From assembly GCF_004138495.1 (NCBI RefSeq), contig NZ_ML142853.1, forward strand, positions 16,651 to 25,151: a stretch of 8,501 nucleotides of DNA, read 5' to 3'. The stretch comes from Phytoactinopolyspora endophytica (GTDB taxonomy: Bacteria > Actinomycetota > Actinomycetes > Jiangellales > Jiangellaceae). The stretch's first letter is position 1. Every line of letters starts with the position of its first letter. Positions 7,066 to 8,501 of this stretch are shown in pieces. The position numbers and the translations under genes are program-made. Under the pieces are notes generated by a model. The model searched no databases and was not told where the DNA came from. It worked only from the letters and a program-made list of their open reading frames with translations.

Positions 7066-7384
7066 AATTCTCCTTCGAATCGAGCATTTATGGTCCGCCG
7101 GTGCGATGAGGAGCCACCGGCCTTCTCTTTGTGCTATCAGAATGGCAACTCGGCGCCATCTATGTGAGTGTTGTCTGGCCCAGCTCGTACCTCCGATCTG
7201 TAATCAAGACGACCGACGTCATGTCGGGGCATCCCATCGTGGACTTATGTGAAGCTTCTGGGAGCGTCCGATTGCGCCGGCCCAGCCCCGCGAACGGCTC
7301 TCCAGCACGGCGTCGATCACGGTCATCCGTGGTTTTCCGGCCTTCGAGCGAACCTTCCACAGCGCGCCCGAACGGAGAACCACG
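7066..7384. other. Intergenic region upstream of the transporter operon
   Basis: I see no supported gene here. It separates the minus-strand transporter operon from the plus-strand transposase relic and should hold the operon promoter, but no -35/-10 pair is convincing on the minus strand. It contains the ribosome site of the binding-protein gene, a 7-base inverted repeat (7097-7121) and a shorter dyad CCGAC-N5-GTCGG at 7213-7227. The stretch near 7260-7384 may belong to the IS element's left end, but I could not identify a terminal inverted repeat. Confidence 0.5.
7097..7121 (-). promoter_or_regulatory. Inverted repeat in the leader of the binding-protein gene
   Basis: GCCGGTG (7097-7103) and CACCGGC (7115-7121) form a perfect seven-base dyad with an 11-base spacer, about 30 bases before the GTG start. 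It is well placed for a repressor operator or a leader hairpin. The inner core and spacing equal those of the dyad after this gene's stop codon (5693-5715). The identity of any binding protein is unknown; no LacI-type gene is in view. Confidence 0.4.
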
Positions 7385-7913
7385 ATGACCGCACCTGCCG
7401 TCGTCGACCCTGCTGACCTGCTCGGCGAGGCCCTCGCTGAGCGAGCTGCCGGTCTCGGGGGTGGCCACCGACGTGGACGAGCAGGTCGATGCGTCCCGGC
7501 GCCGCCCCCCTCGACCAGGCAGGCACGTTCACTTCCGTCTTCGCAGATGCTCGACCACGAAGGACCGCGAGCGACGGCGCGTCAGGCTGCCCGCGGTGGC
7601 CCAGCACCTGGACGCCGCGCGCGCGGGCATCCTCACATTCATCGGTCTCCCGAAGGACGTATGGACCCCGATCCGGTCCAACGACCCGTCTGAGGGGTTG
7701 AACAAGGAGATCCGCCGCCGCACCGACGCCGTCACCGTCTTCGGCAACCGGGACGCGGTCGTGCATCTTCGGCGCCGTGCTGGCCGAACAGTCCGACGAA
7801 TGGACCGAATGGCGCCGCCACCTCGGGCTCGAGGTCCTCGCCTGCTGCAGCCTCGGCCCAGTCACGGACCCGGGACGGAGGTGAACACCGCGCCCGTCCT
7901 CGACGTGAGCGCG
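7385..7913 (+). pseudogene. Degenerate IS256-family transposase remnant
   Basis: Fragments matching an actinobacterial IS256-type transposase appear in order but in all three plus-strand frames. The N-terminus MTAPAVVDPADLLGEALAE starts at the ATG at 7385. Then comes VSGVATDVDEQVDA (about 7452-7493) from the middle of the family, in another frame. It is followed by APLDQAGTFTSVFADA in the third frame (about 7500-7550), then LPAVAQHLDAARAGILTFIG with KDVWTPIRSNDPSEGLNKEI and RRRTDAV up to about 7765. Next, after a frame change, comes GAVLAEQSDEWTEWRRHLGL (from 7771). The tail EVNTAPVLDVSA ends near 7913 after one more shift. The family is normally about 400-430 residues; here at least two large internal deletions and four frame changes leave roughly 170 recognisable residues, with most of the DDE domain lost. 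It cannot make an active transposase. The match rests on remembered family sequence. Confidence 0.85.
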
Positions 7914-8085
7914 CAAAGCAGGAAGGATCCCCGACCGCTGCACCGCGATCCGGGACTGGGCCCCGTCGAGCCGTCGACGAGACGACCGGTCGTCGCATGC
8001 GATGAATCGTGCTGCGTGACTCACGGCGTCTCCCTTGAACGCGAGCGATGGTCCGGGGCATCTATCGGACGTGTCCTATAGTGCA
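7914..8085. other. Spacer between transposase relic and PadR gene
   Basis: No supported gene is present. The spacer holds the palindrome cluster at 7965-8002, a 4-2-4 palindrome GGACGTGTCC at 8067-8076 and a possible -10 hexamer TATAGT at 8077-8082 with no good -35 partner. The IS right end should lie here, but no terminal repeat was recognised. Confidence 0.4.
7965..8002. repeat. Cluster of three adjoining palindromes
   Basis: GTCGA-GCCG-TCGAC (7965-7978), the perfect 14-base palindrome GACGACCGGTCGTC (7981-7994) and the perfect 10-base palindrome TCGCATGCGA (7993-8002) follow one another within 38 bases. They sit just past the transposase relic. They might be operators, part of the former IS end, or a bidirectional terminator without U-tracts. 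CG-rich DNA makes short palindromes common, but the 14-base one is unusual. Confidence 0.4.
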
Positions 8086-8116
8086 TGGTGGGTCGTGACG
8101 TGTCAACGGCCCACCA
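8086..8116 (+). promoter_or_regulatory. Candidate autoregulatory operator of the PadR-family gene
   Basis: An outer dyad TGGTGGG-N17-CCCACCA (8086-8092 and 8110-8116) encloses an inner palindrome TGAC-GT-GTCA (8096-8105) with nearly the same centre. A related palindrome GGAC-GT-GTCC lies 29 bases upstream (8067-8076). The half-site GGCCCACCA is repeated at 8108-8116 and 8134-8142, the second touching the start codon. PadR-family repressors commonly bind dyads overlapping their own promoter, and this position would block transcription or translation of the gene. A possible -10 TATAGT (8077-8082) lies just before the dyad. Confidence 0.45.
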
Positions 8117-8141
8117 CGACACTGCGAGAGAATGGCCCACC

Positions 8142-8501
8142 ATGAAGTTCGACGACGTTCTCCTGGCGCTCACCGTGCGCAGGCCCCTCACCGGCTACGA
8201 CCTCAAGCGCTGGCTAGACATCGAAGGGGTGTTCATCCGCGCGAACGCAGACCAGTCGCAGATCTACCGGACGCTCCACAGACTCGCGCGAGCGAGGCTC
8301 ATCGAGTACCACGAGGAGGAGCGAGCAAACGCACCGAAGGCGAAGGTCTACACCGCCACACCAGACGGCGTCGCCCACCTCCACGACCTGGCTCACGGCC
8401 GCTACCAGCCTCCCGCGCGCTGGCAGGAGCCTGACTTCATGAGCCGCTACACCCTCCTCGGTACGCTGTGGCCCGAGACCCTCGCGCCCCTCATCGAGAC
8501 C
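8142..8501 (+). CDS. PadR-family transcriptional regulator (partial, 3' end off window)
   Basis: The frame is open for 120 codons from the ATG at 8142 to the right edge. Residues 1-80 fit the PadR winged helix-turn-helix: MKFDDVLLALTVRRPLTGYDLKRWL, then an INP-like recognition helix region (ADQSQIYRTLHRLARARLIE, 36-55) and a wing ending KVYTATPDG (68-76). Residues 77-120 begin the helical second domain (RYTLLGTLWPETLAPL), where family members dimerise and sense ligands. PadR proteins usually act as small-molecule-responsive repressors of nearby genes; the target here is unknown because the gene's downstream neighbours are outside the window. The ribosome site is weak (GAGAG about 11 bases ahead). 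An ATG at 8132 is in another frame and gives arginine-rich nonsense. It is divergent from the sugar operon and separated from it by the IS relic, so regulation of that operon is unlikely but not excluded. Confidence 0.88.
   Translation, partial: MKFDDVLLALTVRRPLTGYDLKRWLDIEGVFIRANADQSQIYRTLHRLARARLIEYHEEERANAPKAKVYTATPDGVAHLHDLAHGRYQPPARWQEPDFMSRYTLLGTLWPETLAPLIET

Noticed and set aside
7323..8024. A 233-codon minus-strand frame across the transposase relic.
   Set aside because: The opposite strand carries ordered IS256 fragments, while this frame has no family-like motif; it is a GC-rich shadow.
1..8501. CRISPR arrays, tRNA or rRNA genes, riboswitches.
   Set aside because: No regularly spaced repeats, cloverleaf-type sequences with CCA ends, rRNA-like stretches or known riboswitch cores were noticed by eye.

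Overview
The window looks like a high-GC actinobacterial chromosome. The coding regions are GC-rich with a strong G/C third-position bias. Two proteins carry twin-arginine export signals, the sugar ABC transporter lacks its own ATPase gene as is common in Actinomycetota, and the transposase relic resembles actinobacterial IS256-family elements. The genus cannot be fixed from the sequence alone.

Layout. Positions 1-7065 hold five genes, all on the minus strand, which form a carbohydrate uptake and degradation locus. In transcription order they are: a Tat-exported lipoprotein solute-binding protein (7065-5716), two CUT1-type sugar permeases (5660-4704 and 4675-3791), a gap of about 520 bases, a Tat-exported glycoside hydrolase family 2-like protein (3270-1372), and 36 bases later a protein that runs off the left edge (1335-1). 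That last protein looks like the detached C-terminal half of a large GH2-type protein. Positions 7385-7913 on the plus strand are a heavily deleted and frameshifted IS256-family transposase remnant. A palindrome-rich spacer follows, then the start of a PadR-family regulator gene (8142 to the right edge) with a good candidate operator in front of it.

How it may work. The solute-binding protein would catch an oligosaccharide outside the membrane and the two permeases would import it, powered by an ATPase encoded elsewhere. The exported GH2-like protein would release or trim the substrate. The substrate cannot be deduced. The GH2-like protein keeps a nucleophile-like Glu but has Thr where GH2 enzymes usually have the acid/base Glu. 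Its partner has no signal peptide, although the hydrolase does. The odd catalytic site and the split two-gene arrangement are the most interesting features here. A dyad with the same core, CGGTG-N11-CACCG, occurs both in the leader of the binding-protein gene and directly after its stop codon. It is a candidate shared operator or RNA hairpin.
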